The notes below the pieces were generated by a model, which made no database searches, was not told the DNA's origin, and saw only the letters and a program-made list of their open reading frames with translations. The translations under genes and the position numbers were made by a program. DNA of 64,000 bases. Source: Phaseolus vulgaris. Taxonomy: Eukaryota; Streptophyta; Magnoliopsida; Fabales; Fabaceae. How positions within the stretch are numbered: the first letter of the stretch is position 1; the number at the start of each line of letters is the position of its first letter. The DNA lies in contig NC_023751.2 in the NCBI RefSeq assembly GCF_000499845.2, positions 7,467,835 through 7,531,834 on the forward strand, written 5' to 3'. Shown one piece after another: positions 36,540 to 48,414 of this stretch.

Positions 36540-36870
36540 ATTCTGTTTTGGTTTGTGCTGCGTTTACTGCTAAGATAAATGTTGTTTCTTGGATGTTTCG
36601 TAATCGATGGAATACTTATCTTAATTAATGTGGAAAAATTAGGTTTATGGTTAGTCATATTTTTCGTGAAGGAAATACATATGCTGATAAGTTGGTTAAT
36701 TTAATATTTATTTATAGAGAATCTTTTGATTGGTATAATAGGTTTTCATCTTGTTTGTTCTTAGAATTCTTTATGAATAAGTATAGTCTATCTATGTATC
36801 GTTTTTGTTAATATATGAATTTTGGTCCAGTTCTTCCGTATTTTTGTATTTTTTTTAATAATACTTTTTT
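36540..36870 (+). pseudogene. LINE RNase H-like C-terminus, fossil
   Basis: In the plus frame the DNA reads AAFTAKINVVSWMFRNRW and, after one stop, MVSHIFREGNTYADKLVNL. HIFREGN-x-x-AD-x-L-x-N is the signature of the C-terminal RNase H-like domain encoded by plant LINE ORF2. The frame decays after about 40 more residues. A T-rich stretch follows near 36846. Confidence 0.72.
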
Positions 36871-37069
36871 CATGTGATGACAAATTATTATTGTTACTTG
36901 AGGTGTCAGCCTAGCTGAGATCTTAAGTTACATAGTAATGCTAAGATAAAAACTTTTATTTTATAAATAAAAATATACTGAGAACAACTTATCTCTGAGA
37001 CAATAATAATAGTCATACAATGCTTCATGTTATCGTTTGTGATGGTCTCACCATGCTCCACATTAATGC

Positions 37070-37700
37070 TTTGTTTGGATTAAAGAGTGAAAATGAGGGA
37101 GTGAATTTGAGATGATTTGAAGAGAAATGTAAAGAAAGTTTGGATGTTTAGATTAAGGTAAATAGAGTGGAAAGTGTAGGGAAAGTTTATAAAAGTTTGT
37201 GAGTGATATGATGAATGTGATTGAAGTTGTATTTTTTTTAATTGATAAAAATGTAAATTTACAAATTTTCTTATATTTACAAATTGTTAAAAAAATAATT
37301 TTATTTATTTATTTATAAATTATAATTATTTTTAATTAAAATTTACTTAATTATTTATAATTATAAATATTTGATAATAACTTATTTTTATATTAAATAA
37401 TATTATTATTTTTATCTTTACTTTTTTAATTAATAATTATTATATAAATTTATTTCTTTATTATTAAAAAATACATTTATTATTATTATTTATATTTATA
37501 ATTTATTATATATATAATATCATTAATTATTTTATTTTATTATAATTATTTTTTATAATTTTAATTATATTTTTATATTTAAATTGTAATTATACTTTAA
37601 ATAAAAATTTGAATTTAAAATGAAAAGGATAAAAAAGTAAATTAAAATTAATTAATTAAATAAATATATACCTATTACAACCAACTTTGTTCGCAACAAT
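37070..37700. repeat. AT-rich dispersed element (TTTGTTTGGATT family), copy 1
   Basis: It begins GCTTTGTTTGGATTAAAGAG and shares its first 150 bp pattern (GAATTTGAGATGATTTGA, AAAGTTTATnnAAGTTTGT) with the copy at 52446-52960. Both continue into very AT-rich sequence and end with CCAACTTT. They are probably non-autonomous elements of one family; ends and target duplications were not resolved. Confidence 0.55.
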
Positions 37701-38204
37701 GCAAAAAAAGTTTAGAATCCCTAAAATTTTTCGATTTCTGCATTCTATTATATTTTATTGTTTCGATTAGTGTGTTTTCTATGTAAACAGTAGAATTTTA
37801 TTTTTCTTCGCTTTTCTTCGGCTCAATACAAACTAGACCTAAGATTGCACTAACATGGTTGACATGTTGCTCTAACAAGTCATTGACTTTGAGTGTTACT
37901 CTTACTGGAATAGTGAAACAGTTAACATGGATAATTGGGGTTGGTGATATATTATGACTTGTGATTGGATAACAATGTAAACAAAAGATTAAATGAGCAT
38001 ATTTTGTTCAGTAAACATAAGTCTTTAATTAAAAAAAAGAACATAGTGCAACAGTTCATTGGATTTTGATAGTGGAGATATATATTAACCAGAGGAAATC
38101 CTAGTGAAAATTTCACTGGTGAAATACATGTACTATTGCTTTTCTAGTATACAAATTAAATCTCAAAATTTATTTTCGTTGATGTTTAATGTAATTATTA
38201 TAAA

Positions 38205-38540
38205 AAAAATTATTAAATTTTAACTAATTTAGAAATAAAAATAATTAATCATTATATTAATTAAGTTATATGATATTTTGTAAATTAAAAAATATTAATA
38301 TTTAAAATCACTTTTATTATTAATAAAAATTTATAAAGTAGTTTTTAAATTGATATCTAACATTAATAATTAAAATTTTGATAGTTAGATATCAATTTAG
38401 AAATTATTTTATAATTTTTTATTAATAATAAAATTACTTTAGATATTAATATTTTTTTAATTTATAAAATTATATTTAATTTAGTTAATATAAAAGATTA
38501 ATTATTTGTTGTTTTTAAATTAATTTATATTTAATATTTT
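38205..38540. repeat. Long imperfect AT-rich foldback
   Basis: The left arm 38205-38361 and right arm 38384-38540 are reverse complements with mismatches, for example TTGATATCTAAC at 38350-38361 facing GTTAGATATCAA from 38384. They are separated by a loop of about 22 nt. The structure resembles a foldback MITE; no clear target duplication was seen. Confidence 0.75.
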
Positions 38541-38764
38541 TATTCTAGTGTTAGAAGATTTTTTCTATATATTTTTTAGAAATTTATCATCATTCAATCG
38601 GACATTTGAATACAAAAATATTTTTTTATATTCTCTTAATTAAAAAGGCATATTATAGTTCAACATGTTGTAAATAAAATAATTTATACGTTTTTATAGT
38701 TTTTTAAATATTTATAATAGCTTGTAGGTTTTGATACATATTATATACTAGCACATAAATGTTA

Positions 38765-39060
38765 ATCAAATGCGGCTATTTTACATTTACCAATGTGGTT
38801 ATAGAGCCGCATTTGATCAGCACGCATTCGTAAATCAGAAAGATACAAATGCGACTATAGAGTCGCATTTGTAAATGCGATTTACGAATGCGATTATTTC
38901 AAATAGCCGCATTTGTATATTCTTTTGAATGAGCTGAGGGTTTTAGGGGTTTAAGATTTACGAATGCGGCATGCGGCTTTTATCAAAGTCGCATTTGTAA
39001 ATCTTGTTTTTTGATTTACAAATGCGGGTTTGGTAAATAACCGCATTTGTAAATAATTTT
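38765..39060. repeat. CACTA subterminal repeats, left side
   Basis: Repeated words ATTTACAAATGCGG, GCCGCATTTGTAAAT and ACGAATGCG occur in both orientations, so the stretch can form many hairpins. Confidence 0.85.
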
Positions 39061-39399
39061 TTTTTTTAAAGTGCAATTTGTATTGTCCCTAAACCATATA
39101 AATTAACCTGCATAATGATCAAACCCAGCCAGACAAATACAAAAATATAGAGATAAATTGAGAGAATCAAAATGTACATTTACAAGTAATCAAATTACAT
39201 AATAAAACCTACACTATTGATTAACTATGCTAGAGTTATTAAAATTTATGAAATATATGGATCAAGAATCTCTGACATATGAAATGCCTTCCGAATTCAT
39301 TGGTGTTTCATCCGTGAATAATTGCATTGCAAAATATAGTTGACATAAATTAATTTTTAGATATATAAATGTTCAAGAATTATAAAAATGATTTAACAT

Positions 39400-40400
39400 A
39401 TCATGTTATTACCTCTTTCCAACCAGTTTTAACACCTAATCTTATAACGGTAATCATCCATTGCATAATGTAATAGCCACACTCATAGCTTTCTGGTTGC
39501 TTATTACACTATAATTCAATAAAAAGTAATATGTTAGTATATTGATAAACAATGATAATAGAGAAAGAAAAAAAAATTACAAACATTTATTCTTATGTAG
39601 TTCAAATTATTTGAACTGGATCAACCTTTTAGGATGTTATATTCATGCCATGAACTGGTTAATACAAAAAACCTCGTTAGTAGATGGTTAATTAGTAACA
39701 TATACAAAGTTAAGTTTATAATGTACTTACGTATCAATGATATCCTTAAATTTTGTGGGAATCTTCTTGTGTAGGGAACAGAACCACACAACAGTCTTAT
39801 CAACCATTGATAAGACAAGTAACTGCCAATGATGCTTATATCATCCATGAAAAGAGTTAGTAAATATTTAAAACATGAAATAGTAATAATTGATGACATA
39901 TAATTAAACTTACTCATTAATATAAGGGCATAAATAAATTTGTTTTCCCTCTTTTTCCAGGGTGTTAGTGATGTATGCTTGAGTCTCAGATGACCTTGGT
40001 CCAACGGGATTAGTATATGCAGGATCTAAGAATCCATACATATTTTCTTTCCCCTCAGTGATATAGACTCTATGCAAAAACCTACAAGTTTTTAGTTAAA
40101 GCATAATCAATAATAATTTAACATAAAGTAAATTGAATAATAGGTAAAGATATTTACATCATAAAAAATTGAATTATAGTTATATTGAGCTCCTGATTCC
40201 CAGATATAAATTCTAATAAATCTGTGTTGTACATCATCAGTGACAGTTCAGTGTTTATTTGAAAAAATGTATCATCCCACAGAACTGGAAAAGGTTCATT
40301 ACCAATCTGACTAGCAATGAGACCTAATGAAGCTATAGGATTGTCAATTGGAACCTCACGCTTCTTCTCCGGACTTGGTGGCCGAAAAGGTTTCTACAAG
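39400..40400 (-). pseudogene. Ulp1-like (C48) cysteine protease domain in the CACTA element
   Basis: Reading the minus strand exon by exon gives, in order: EVPIDNPIASLGLIASQIG and WDDTFFQINTELSLMMYN (about 40370-40190), GFLDPAYTNPVGPRSSETQ (about 40040-39960), KHHWQLLVLSMVDKTVVWF (about 39835-39770), and QPESYECGYYIMQWMITV (about 39505-39430). H-W-x-L-L-V-L with a downstream E-C-G-Y-Y is the His and Cys part of the Ulp1/SENP deSUMOylase fold. Genes with this domain are often carried by plant CACTA and Mutator elements. The pieces are separated by apparent introns; whether the gene is intact was not established. Confidence 0.72.
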
Positions 40401-40473
40401 ATAAAGAACATTTGTATTAAATTATATGTAATATATAAATATAAATAAAAAATAATATAATGAAATGAAATTA

Positions 40474-41058
40474 TTACATGAGGTTCGGGCATAAATCGAA
40501 TGAGGTCTCTAGGCCAGGCAACGAATGTCTGAATTCAAATTCTTTGCGGTATAATATACAATCATTAGGACATGCATGTATCTTTTTATACTCCATACCA
40601 ATTGGACAAAGAATCTTTTTGGCCTCATAATTACAATTAGGTAGAGTATTTCCCTCTGGAAGCATATCCTTCAACAACTGAAGCAATTCTGTGAAGCTTT
40701 TATCGGTCCATCCATTTATTGCCTTCAAATTCATCAATCTTAACACCGCCGACAACCGTGTGAAGTTAGTTGATCCAGGATACAATAGAGTCTCTGCATC
40801 GCTTGACATACTTCCATATCCATGCACTTTTGCAAAAGACTCAGCTCCTGCATCACAAATCATGTCCTCCAATCGATCATCTTCTACATCATCGTGTATT
40901 GCTTCATCCATGGTGGACCCCACATATTCTTCAGTTACGGAAGCACGTGGTAAATTTAATAATTCACCATGCCATGTCCAAGTTGTATACGATCGAAGAA
41001 ACCCATCACATAACAGATGCTCCCTCATTAAATTAATATCCAATATCCTTCCATTCAA
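40474..41058 (-). pseudogene. TNP2-like CACTA transposase, N-terminal part
   Basis: An open frame of 194 codons. The segment HLLCDGFLRSYTTWTWHGE is the start of the TNP2/En-Spm family (usually GF...Y.TW..HGE). An acidic spacer follows, then FTELLQLLKDMLPEGNTLP and KKIHACPNDCILYRKEFEF, the conserved N-terminal domain (PF02992 region). It then stops. The zinc-binding and catalytic parts of TNP2 are missing and the sequence passes into the protease gene region, which points to an internal deletion. Confidence 0.85.
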
Positions 41059-41259
41059 ACAGTTAACGCACGGACACCTGATCTTTGCTCCATCATGACC
41101 ACTATTAATTGCGTTATGTTGTGCAAATTGTATAAATTATTCTACTCCTCTTTCGTACTCATCACTTATACTAACAAAATTTATCCAATTTCGATCCATT
41201 ATATTCTGCAATAGTCATTCAGAATCAAGGTTCTATCTAACATTTTTGCCGAGGGTCGA

Positions 41260-41325
41260 ACACCCCGAACTCAATACCAGCACGTATTATTGTCGAGGGT
41301 CGAACACCCTCGGACTCAATACAAC
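41260..41325. repeat. Repeated palindromic GTCGAGGGTCGAACACCC motif
   Basis: Two imperfect copies (about 41252-41275 and 41291-41316); the second can pair with itself (CGAGGGT facing ACCCTCG). It lies upstream of the transposase frame, inside the CACTA element. Confidence 0.6.
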
Positions 41326-41999
41326 AATGATAATTCTATTCAAAACTAACAACTAACATAACATATAACAGAAGTGCAAATTATAATAAATACTGAATAA
41401 TATAAATTAAAAAATACAAATTATAATACATAAAAAAAACAAATTCATAACATTAAAAAAAATCAAAAAATAAATAAAAAACCACCAACCTTGTGTGGGA
41501 AGCCTTCGTTGGTGAAGAGTAAAGAAGGAGCGGAAGCGGTGGCGGCGGCAGAAGCGGTGGCGCTCAATGAAGCTACGAAGGAGAGAAAAAACCAACAAGA
41601 ACCCACACGAAGTCAATGTAACAGTACTATGTAAGAAACCAAAGCGAAGAAAAACGAAAAAAATTAATACATTCGGTGCAGCACAAAACGAGGTCGAAGA
41701 ACTTACCAAATGTGAATGAAGATGAGAAGAACAGAGGGAACGTAGCAGAACAATGCAAACACGACCTGGAACGGAACAACAACAGTGAAAAGGAAAGGCA
41801 GTGAAGAGAAAGAAAGTGTGTAAACTGTGACATGTTTCAAATGTTAGGGTAAAAAAACATTTACAAATGTAGTTTTCCCTGATAGCCGCATTTGTAAATC
41901 AACATAATTTCAAAAATGTCACCGGTTCTTTTACGAATGCGTTTGAGCGCCAAACCGCACTAAATAAATAGCTTTTTTTTTCCTATTTTACACTGGTGT

Positions 42000-43470
42000 A
42001 TAATACATATTTTAATGTTTTGCATAGTAAGTCTCTTTAGGAATTGTATACCACTATATACAAGATTTTTGACCTAACCGCAAAGTGGAAAATGAACAAA
42101 GTCTACAAAATATATTTTTTAAATATAACTTTTTATATTGATTGTGGTTACAATCAATTATATGTTAATAAGTGATATAACCAATATAAAATGTAGTTTT
42201 ATAAAGTATTTTTTCATGTTTATATTATTTTATGAGGGTTAAATAAACAAAAATAAAAAATAATTAAAAAATTGATTTTGTTCTAATTCAACTTTATAAA
42301 ATTAGTTAATAAAGTGAATTTTACATTTACTTTATATATTCTAAAATGTTTTTATTTTAAAATGTTTTTTATTTTTTAATTGACGTGTAATCTTTAAAAA
42401 AAGTTTTGACTTATTATTATGTGAATTTTTTAAATTATCTAAAAAATTTAGATTTTTTATACTATCTATAGCTATATTAAGTTTTTTAAATAGACATAAA
42501 AAAATTTCACATATTTTATGTTGTTTGGATCTATATTAAACTGCCATAAAAACCAAAAGAACCGAGATGAAAAAAGTTATTGCTACAGTGGAAGACTTAA
42601 TGCTAACAGGAAATCAAAAACAACTTTTTTGTTTAGTTAATATAATAAGATATTATTTCAAAGTAATAATAGAAGTTTTTGTTTCCCCACAATACTTTTA
42701 CTAGATTTTACTTTGATTGTTGAGGAGGAGATTGATTTTTTTTTTCTGAGTTGAATTATGATAAGATTTTGTTGGCAAAACAACTATCTCTACCATGATT
42801 CGGGAACAAAAAACAATATGATATGATAACTAATATTGCTTCAAACAAACTGTTTTTTTTTATGCCTATTACGAAAACTTTTATATGGAGAATTTGAATG
42901 ATATTTCATACTTTCAAGGTTGGGTTGTATTAGCAGCTATGATTAACAATTACATGATGAAGTGATTAAGAAAAATCATATTTAAGTTTTAATACTTTCT
43001 TAATCAATGATGACATAGATAGTCTACATGATAGGTTTCAATACTCCTTTCTCATGTAATGATGACATAGATAGTTTAAAAGGCATTAAGTCTTAATCAT
43101 CATTGTTTAATACTCAAAGCTGAGGTAGTTAATGTGTTATTGAGAAACATAGATAAATTATTTGGTGTATGCAAAAAAAACGATACTTGCTTAATATCGT
43201 TGGAGGAAAAGTAATATAAAGTTTTATGAAATTTATAAAGAGGCTAGAATCTAGGAGTTATTTTTGATGTGAATGAAAGAGAAAAATGATTGATGTAGGT
43301 GGTGGTAGTAAGAATATTGTGAGATTGGAGCGTGAAATGTATAAAAAGGTTGATGAAAAGATGTAATAAGAATGGTTGGTTTAGCGCGGTTGACTCTGCA
43401 GGACCTATGGAGAAAAGAAACGAAAAGCTCTCCTCTCCTCACCTCAAATAAACACAAATTCATTACCAAC
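42000..43470. other. AT-rich intergenic region upstream of the AGP gene
   Basis: No gene was seen. The 19 bp phrase AATGATGACATAGATAGT occurs twice (about 43004-43022 and 43057-43075). Confidence 0.5.
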
Positions 43471-43475
43471 AAACA

Positions 43476-43483
43476 TATATAAA
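43476..43483 (+). promoter_or_regulatory. TATA box of the AGP gene
   Basis: TATATAAA lies 77 bp before the start codon, well placed for a short leader. Confidence 0.6.
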
Positions 43484-43559
43484 CACCACACCCTTGGGTT
43501 TTCCTAATATGCATGCATTCTTAATCTTCTTTTCTTTCTTTTCCATCAAACCACTAACC

Positions 43560-44153
43560 ATGGCAAAAACAACCTTCCTCTTCCTCTTCGCCTTACTACT
43601 TACCTCCGCTCTCGCTCAAGCTCCATCCGGTTCCGCCCCCGCCGCCACTCCCAAAGCCTCAGCTCCCAATGCCTCTCCACCCGCCGCTACCAACGCCTCT
43701 GCACCCGCCAACGCTTCTCCTCCCACCGCCACCAACGCCTCTGCTCCCACCGCCACCAACGCCTCTGCTCCCACCGCCTCCAACGCCTCTTCTCCAACCG
43801 CCTCTGCTCCAACGACCTCCAACGCCTCTTCTCCAACGCCCTCCAAGGCCTCTCCTCCCACCGCCACCAAAGCCTCTCCCGCCACCTCACCCACTTCCTC
43901 CAAATCTCCAGCCTCTTCTCCCTCGTCCTCCACTCCCTCTTCTTCCTCCCCCACCAGCTCCGAATCTCCCACCGACTCTCCCCCCTCTCCCGACGCCTCC
44001 GATTCAGCCTCCAGTCCCGCCTCAGTCAGCGATGGACCCGCCGACGGCCCCTCCGCTCTCGCTCCCAGCAGCCTCGCCCCCCACCGCAGAGTCTCCACCG
44101 CCGGACCTGTCTTCGTCGTCTTATTCGCCGCCGTGGCCGGGTTGATGATGTAG
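43560..44153 (+). CDS. Classical arabinogalactan protein, 197 aa
   Basis: A cell-surface proteoglycan core. The start is the ATG in ACCATGGCA, in a near-ideal context; an upstream in-frame ATG at 43509 (ATGCATGCATTC) would add a less typical leader. Residues 1-19 form a signal peptide (KTTFLFLFALLLTSALA), with cleavage before Gln20 as is usual for AGPs. The mature part is Ala/Pro/Ser/Thr-rich with dispersed AP, SP and TP pairs, the sites for Pro hydroxylation and type II arabinogalactan. A 24 bp DNA repeat makes the TNASAPTA unit. The last 22 residues (VSTAGPVFVVLFAAVAGLMM) form a GPI-anchor signal. Odd: seven N-A-S sequons at residues 37, 45, 51, 59, 67, 75 and 88. GC content is far above its surroundings. 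The long reverse-strand frame is a codon-bias shadow. Confidence 0.93.
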   Translation: MAKTTFLFLFALLLTSALAQAPSGSAPAATPKASAPNASPPAATNASAPANASPPTATNASAPTATNASAPTASNASSPTASAPTTSNASSPTPSKASPPTATKASPATSPTSSKSPASSPSSSTPSSSSPTSSESPTDSPPSPDASDSASSPASVSDGPADGPSALAPSSLAPHRRVSTAGPVFVVLFAAVAGLMM

Positions 44154-47100
44154 ATCCGGTAGTTGTGTATGGTTGGTTAGGGTTTACTTTTATCGTTGTT
44201 ATTAGTAGTATTTGGGTACGAGGTTGTGTTGGGTTGAAGTTAGAAAAACACCGACATTTGTTTTTATTATTCTGATTGTGATTAGTGGGGAACGTGATGT
44301 TGATAATGAGTTTTGGGAGATCTTCATTAGGGTTCCTTTACTCTAAAACTAATACTACCATCATATATTATTTATTATCAATTTTTCATGCTTTTTTATA
44401 TCTCTTACTTGTCAATTTATCCATCTTTTCTTCCCTTTAATAATGGATTTACCCCACTTGGAAATTGGGTGTCCTTCTATATATTTCTTCTGGTTTCTTC
44501 AATTTAGCTTTTCAGAATAATAACTGTCTTATAACTGCTAATTAATTATTTTATAAATTGTGGTTCGTTTAGTGGGAGGGTTCTTCTTCTTTTTCGTTCT
44601 TGTTTTTAATTGAAGCGTTTCTGATGGTTTGTTTTTGGGTGGTGTGAAAGTGAAATAATATAGAAAAGTTGGACAAAAAGGTCAATAAAATAATATTGTA
44701 ATTATATTTAATTTATTTCTTAATTTAAAATATTATTATATTATTATAATGGTTTCACAAGTGTATGTGTTTTTACTTTTTTAAATATTAAAGAAATTTT
44801 TTCCTTTATCAGTTCAGCACTTGTTTTAATGAGCATGAATGCAGCAATAGCATGTATTAGCAAATGGAATTTTTTATTATTTTAAATTTCTTGGTCAATA
44901 TATATAATGTAATACGGGCGAGTCGGTGTTTTTTATCTTTTGCAATGTCTCTGTTCATGCGATAATTAAAAACAGTTTTAAAAATTATTGAAGCATAACA
45001 AGTCATTTTTATAATCAAATTAAAAACACGGTTCTTTAACTGGATATATAATTGATTATATATTTCAAAATTAATACTTAATTTGGATCTAAAAAAATAG
45101 ATTTGATTTTTAGGATTTATATTAATTTATAAAAAAGTTGCAAATAAAATAAATTTATATTTATTTTTAAAACCGGTTATACATCTGGTTTTATACATAT
45201 GTGTGTATTTTAAAAATGTGATAAAAAAACTTTATTTGATACTAGTATTTTTTGTTCGACTTTACAGTCTCTTTTAATAATAAAATATAATATTTTTTAA
45301 TAAAAATTAATATAAAAACTTTAAAATAAGTTAATAATATATTTGATTTAAGTGAGTGTGGATGTCATTAAGATGTTAATCTATCATTATGATACTTAAA
45401 GAAAAAAAACAAGTTATTACAGAAAACAATAATATATACAAAATAAAACCAGAGGAAGAAACAAAAGGAGAAGATCATATATGATCGAAGGATAAATAGA
45501 AGCCTTCTTCTTTAGAGTGCTATCTATTTCAACCTTTTTATACAATTTAATTACATATAAAATTCATTCTTGTGAAGTTGCCAGCACTTTTTCCTTATTT
45601 TATTTTGAGAAACACCATTTTCTCAGTGAAATTTGTACAAATTCCAAAAAATTGTTTAAATTTATTCGCAATGTATCTAATAGCGTAGGTGGATATTTTT
45701 TTAAGGATCAAAGGGTTATGTCTTTCTCAAAAAAATTTCTCTCTATTTTTTTTAATATATATTGACTTTCTAAAATTATATTTCAAAATTTCCACTCCTA
45801 AAAAATTATTTCAAGTTTTTATTTCTCCTAAATTTTTAATTAAGTTTCGTCTGGAACTAAGTTTAACCTAAAGAATAGTCATCATCTTTTAAATAAAAAA
45901 ATTGTCGGTAATGAACAGAATCTTTTACTTATTAAGTATCACATCTAAACTAAATAAGGATAAGACATCCATAAGGAATTTTCTTATCTTTTGCTTTTAT
46001 TTTTCTTTAAGATTTAACTGTACTTCAAAACTTATCGTTATTTTTTTCCTGGAGTTTAGAGAAGAAAAAGTATATAATAATATATGTCTGTATGTATACA
46101 TAATTGATTTTTCTAATAATAATTATGGAGTTTATATAAGGCTTATCATTATTATATGGTTATAAATAACCTGACCTTAAGCGTGTTGTTTAGTGGTGGG
46201 AAGGCTACAATGAACATGAAGAAAGACCAAATTGGACTTAAAATTCATACAGATGGTGATGGGCTTAAATTTCAGAAGTAGCAACAATACTAAATATAAA
46301 TTACCTCGCATTATTTCGTACCAACAACTAACACATTAGAGAATGTAAATCGTGTAATTGTAAATATATTTTAAGTAAGATACTTAAAAACGAGGTATTA
46401 AAAAAAATCTTTATTTTTTTGAAGTAAAAGTTGAAATCAATGTTTCAAAATGATAGATAATTTGAAAAGGAAGAACGACGGTATAATACAACATTGATGG
46501 TTGAAATTAGTCTAACTACGAAGTGACGTGGGTTTATACCTTTTATTTAACGAATTTTTTATTTTATTTGATATGATCTACAAAAAAACTGTTAGAAGAA
46601 AATAGATAAAATGGTGTTGGTATAACATTCCTCATATTTGACCTACCTAAATACTATTCTTACTTGATTAAGCAACATTTAAGACTTTCTAAAAGGAGAA
46701 GGATTTTACACGACATCTCTTCTTTTTCTCCATTTTAAGTGCATAAAGATTTCGACCATGTCTAGATTAGTCATAAAGAAAGAAATAATCGAAATATAAT
46801 GAAAGGAGATGTCTTAAATATAATACAATAAAAATACTATTGTTGGGATATTTTATGATAAAAGGAAACATAAATTTTTTAAAAAAAATCGATAAAATAA
46901 AAGCGTTATAACTTTTCAAATTTTAAATTTTTTTTATTAATAACTAGTGGAAACATACCTATTTATGCATGTGTCCATTTTTTATGATAATAAAAAATAA
47001 TAAAATTAATTATAATAATTATTAAATTAAAAAATATTATTGCATTTCAAAAAAAATAAATAATTTTTATAATTTTATTCTAAGTAGTTATTTTATTAAA

Positions 47101-48360
47101 TAAGTGATTTTTTTTATTATGGGTAACTAATTGAATTTGAAATAATAGTTATTTAAAAGGTAAAATAGAGCAAGATCAATCTATACCCTATACAAAAGGG
47201 ATAAATCAATCATATAACATAGACGATTATAATACAATTCCAAAATGTAAAGAAATGCACTTTCCAACAATCTAATGCCATGAATAATCTTTGTCAACCA
47301 CAAACCTTATCACACGTTACATAAAATATACAAAGTTTCCGGCAACATGTCTCAAAATTAGATATTTGTATTTAATCTACTCAATAACACACAAGGTATA
47401 ACAAAGACTTATTAGAATACAAGAAGGAGCACTCCATAACATGTTAAAATGTCTTTATTCACCATAGATATCAGCTTTTCCCTAAGCCTTCTTAAGCCCT
47501 GCATAAGACTCCATATTGACATGAATGTAATGTTAGTATCACCAGCCCCACTATACCGAAACAAACATATACACCAACCCATACAGAACACATGCAATAG
47601 TAGGTGAAAAAAACTATCTTGATATTCCTACCATAACCTAAGCCTCCAATCTAAGATGAAATATGGATTTCTTCCTTATGTAGCGTACTAGCAAACCTGT
47701 TTGAGAACCTATTTACTTCATCCCCTTCCCAACCTTATGTTTTCTTTCTGATGGATTTCAAGCATTCTTAGTCTTCATGCACCATTGGGCATAAGAGAAA
47801 TCGGCTAAGTAAACTATTTATCTATGTTATTTTCTCATATTTTAATAGCAAGTTATACTATAATTTTTGTATGTGATAGGATACTCCAAATGTTGATTTG
47901 ACCTAGGATGATTCATTAAAGAAATGAAAACTTAAAAAAAATGTCTTTTAACAAGTGCTTCTCAAGCAAGTTTCATATGATAAATCATAAGATGGTCCTC
48001 TTGACGAGACTTTATAATAAAAATGATCAGACACACACATTTAACTAATTGTATTATCCTTATTTCTTATTGTTCAGGTGATCGTGTCATATACATATTT
48101 GTAACTCAACTGAATCACTTGAATAACATTTATTCATGTTTATTTTAACAAGTTATTAGATCGTAGTTTTAACGTTTGACCTACCAAACAGATAGAAGAT
48201 AAATAATCGGTTTTGATAAACACTTCGTAAAAACACTTTTATCATGCATCCACAAATTAGGTTTCCTTCTTAGGCTAGTAAAAAATAATGATAATATGCA
48301 ATATAAATAAGGTAAGGAAGAGAGAAAACAATACACACAATAATTTATATTGGTTCATCA
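44154..48360. other. Long AT-rich intergenic region
   Basis: No gene was supported. Open frames such as those at 45517-46165 are rich in Phe, Ile, Lys and Asn, as expected from AT-rich DNA, and lack recognisable motifs. Several A/T homopolymer runs are present. Confidence 0.55.
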
Positions 48361-48414
48361 ATACATCCAATTCTTGACTAACTAGTCAAGTTTAACTACC
48401 TAGACTAATGATGT

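Larger units (their letters stand above)
38747..41998 (-). mobile_element. CACTA-type DNA transposon, defective
   Basis: Both flanks carry many direct and inverted copies of a subterminal motif close to TTTACAAATGCGGCTAT: about ten copies at 38770-39060 and several at 41860-41965. The outer ends can be read as TACTAGCACATAA on the left and CACCAGTGTAAAA on the right (minus strand), an imperfect CACTA-like terminal pair. The exact 3 bp target duplication was not resolved, so edges are approximate. Inside, on the minus strand, lie a TNP2-type transposase piece (40474-41058) and Ulp1-like protease exons (39400-40400). Confidence 0.82.

Noticed and set aside
39621..40004. 127-codon minus-strand frame as a separate protein
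   Set aside because: The conserved Ulp1-like signature (HHWQLLVL) is in a different frame of the same DNA, so this frame is a shadow.
41407..41833. Ser/Phe-rich minus-strand frames as genes
   Set aside because: They lie in the leader region of the CACTA element between subterminal repeats and transposase; low complexity and no motif.
43616..44145. Long reverse-strand and +3-frame open frames over the AGP gene (Glu/Ala/Gly-rich and Pro/Leu-rich)
   Set aside because: They are mirror images of the GCC/ACC/TCT codon pattern of the real gene, which has a signal peptide and GPI signal in its own frame.
45517..46165. Three plus-strand frames of 60-87 codons
   Set aside because: AT-driven composition (Phe/Lys/Ile/Asn), no motif, no splice partners.
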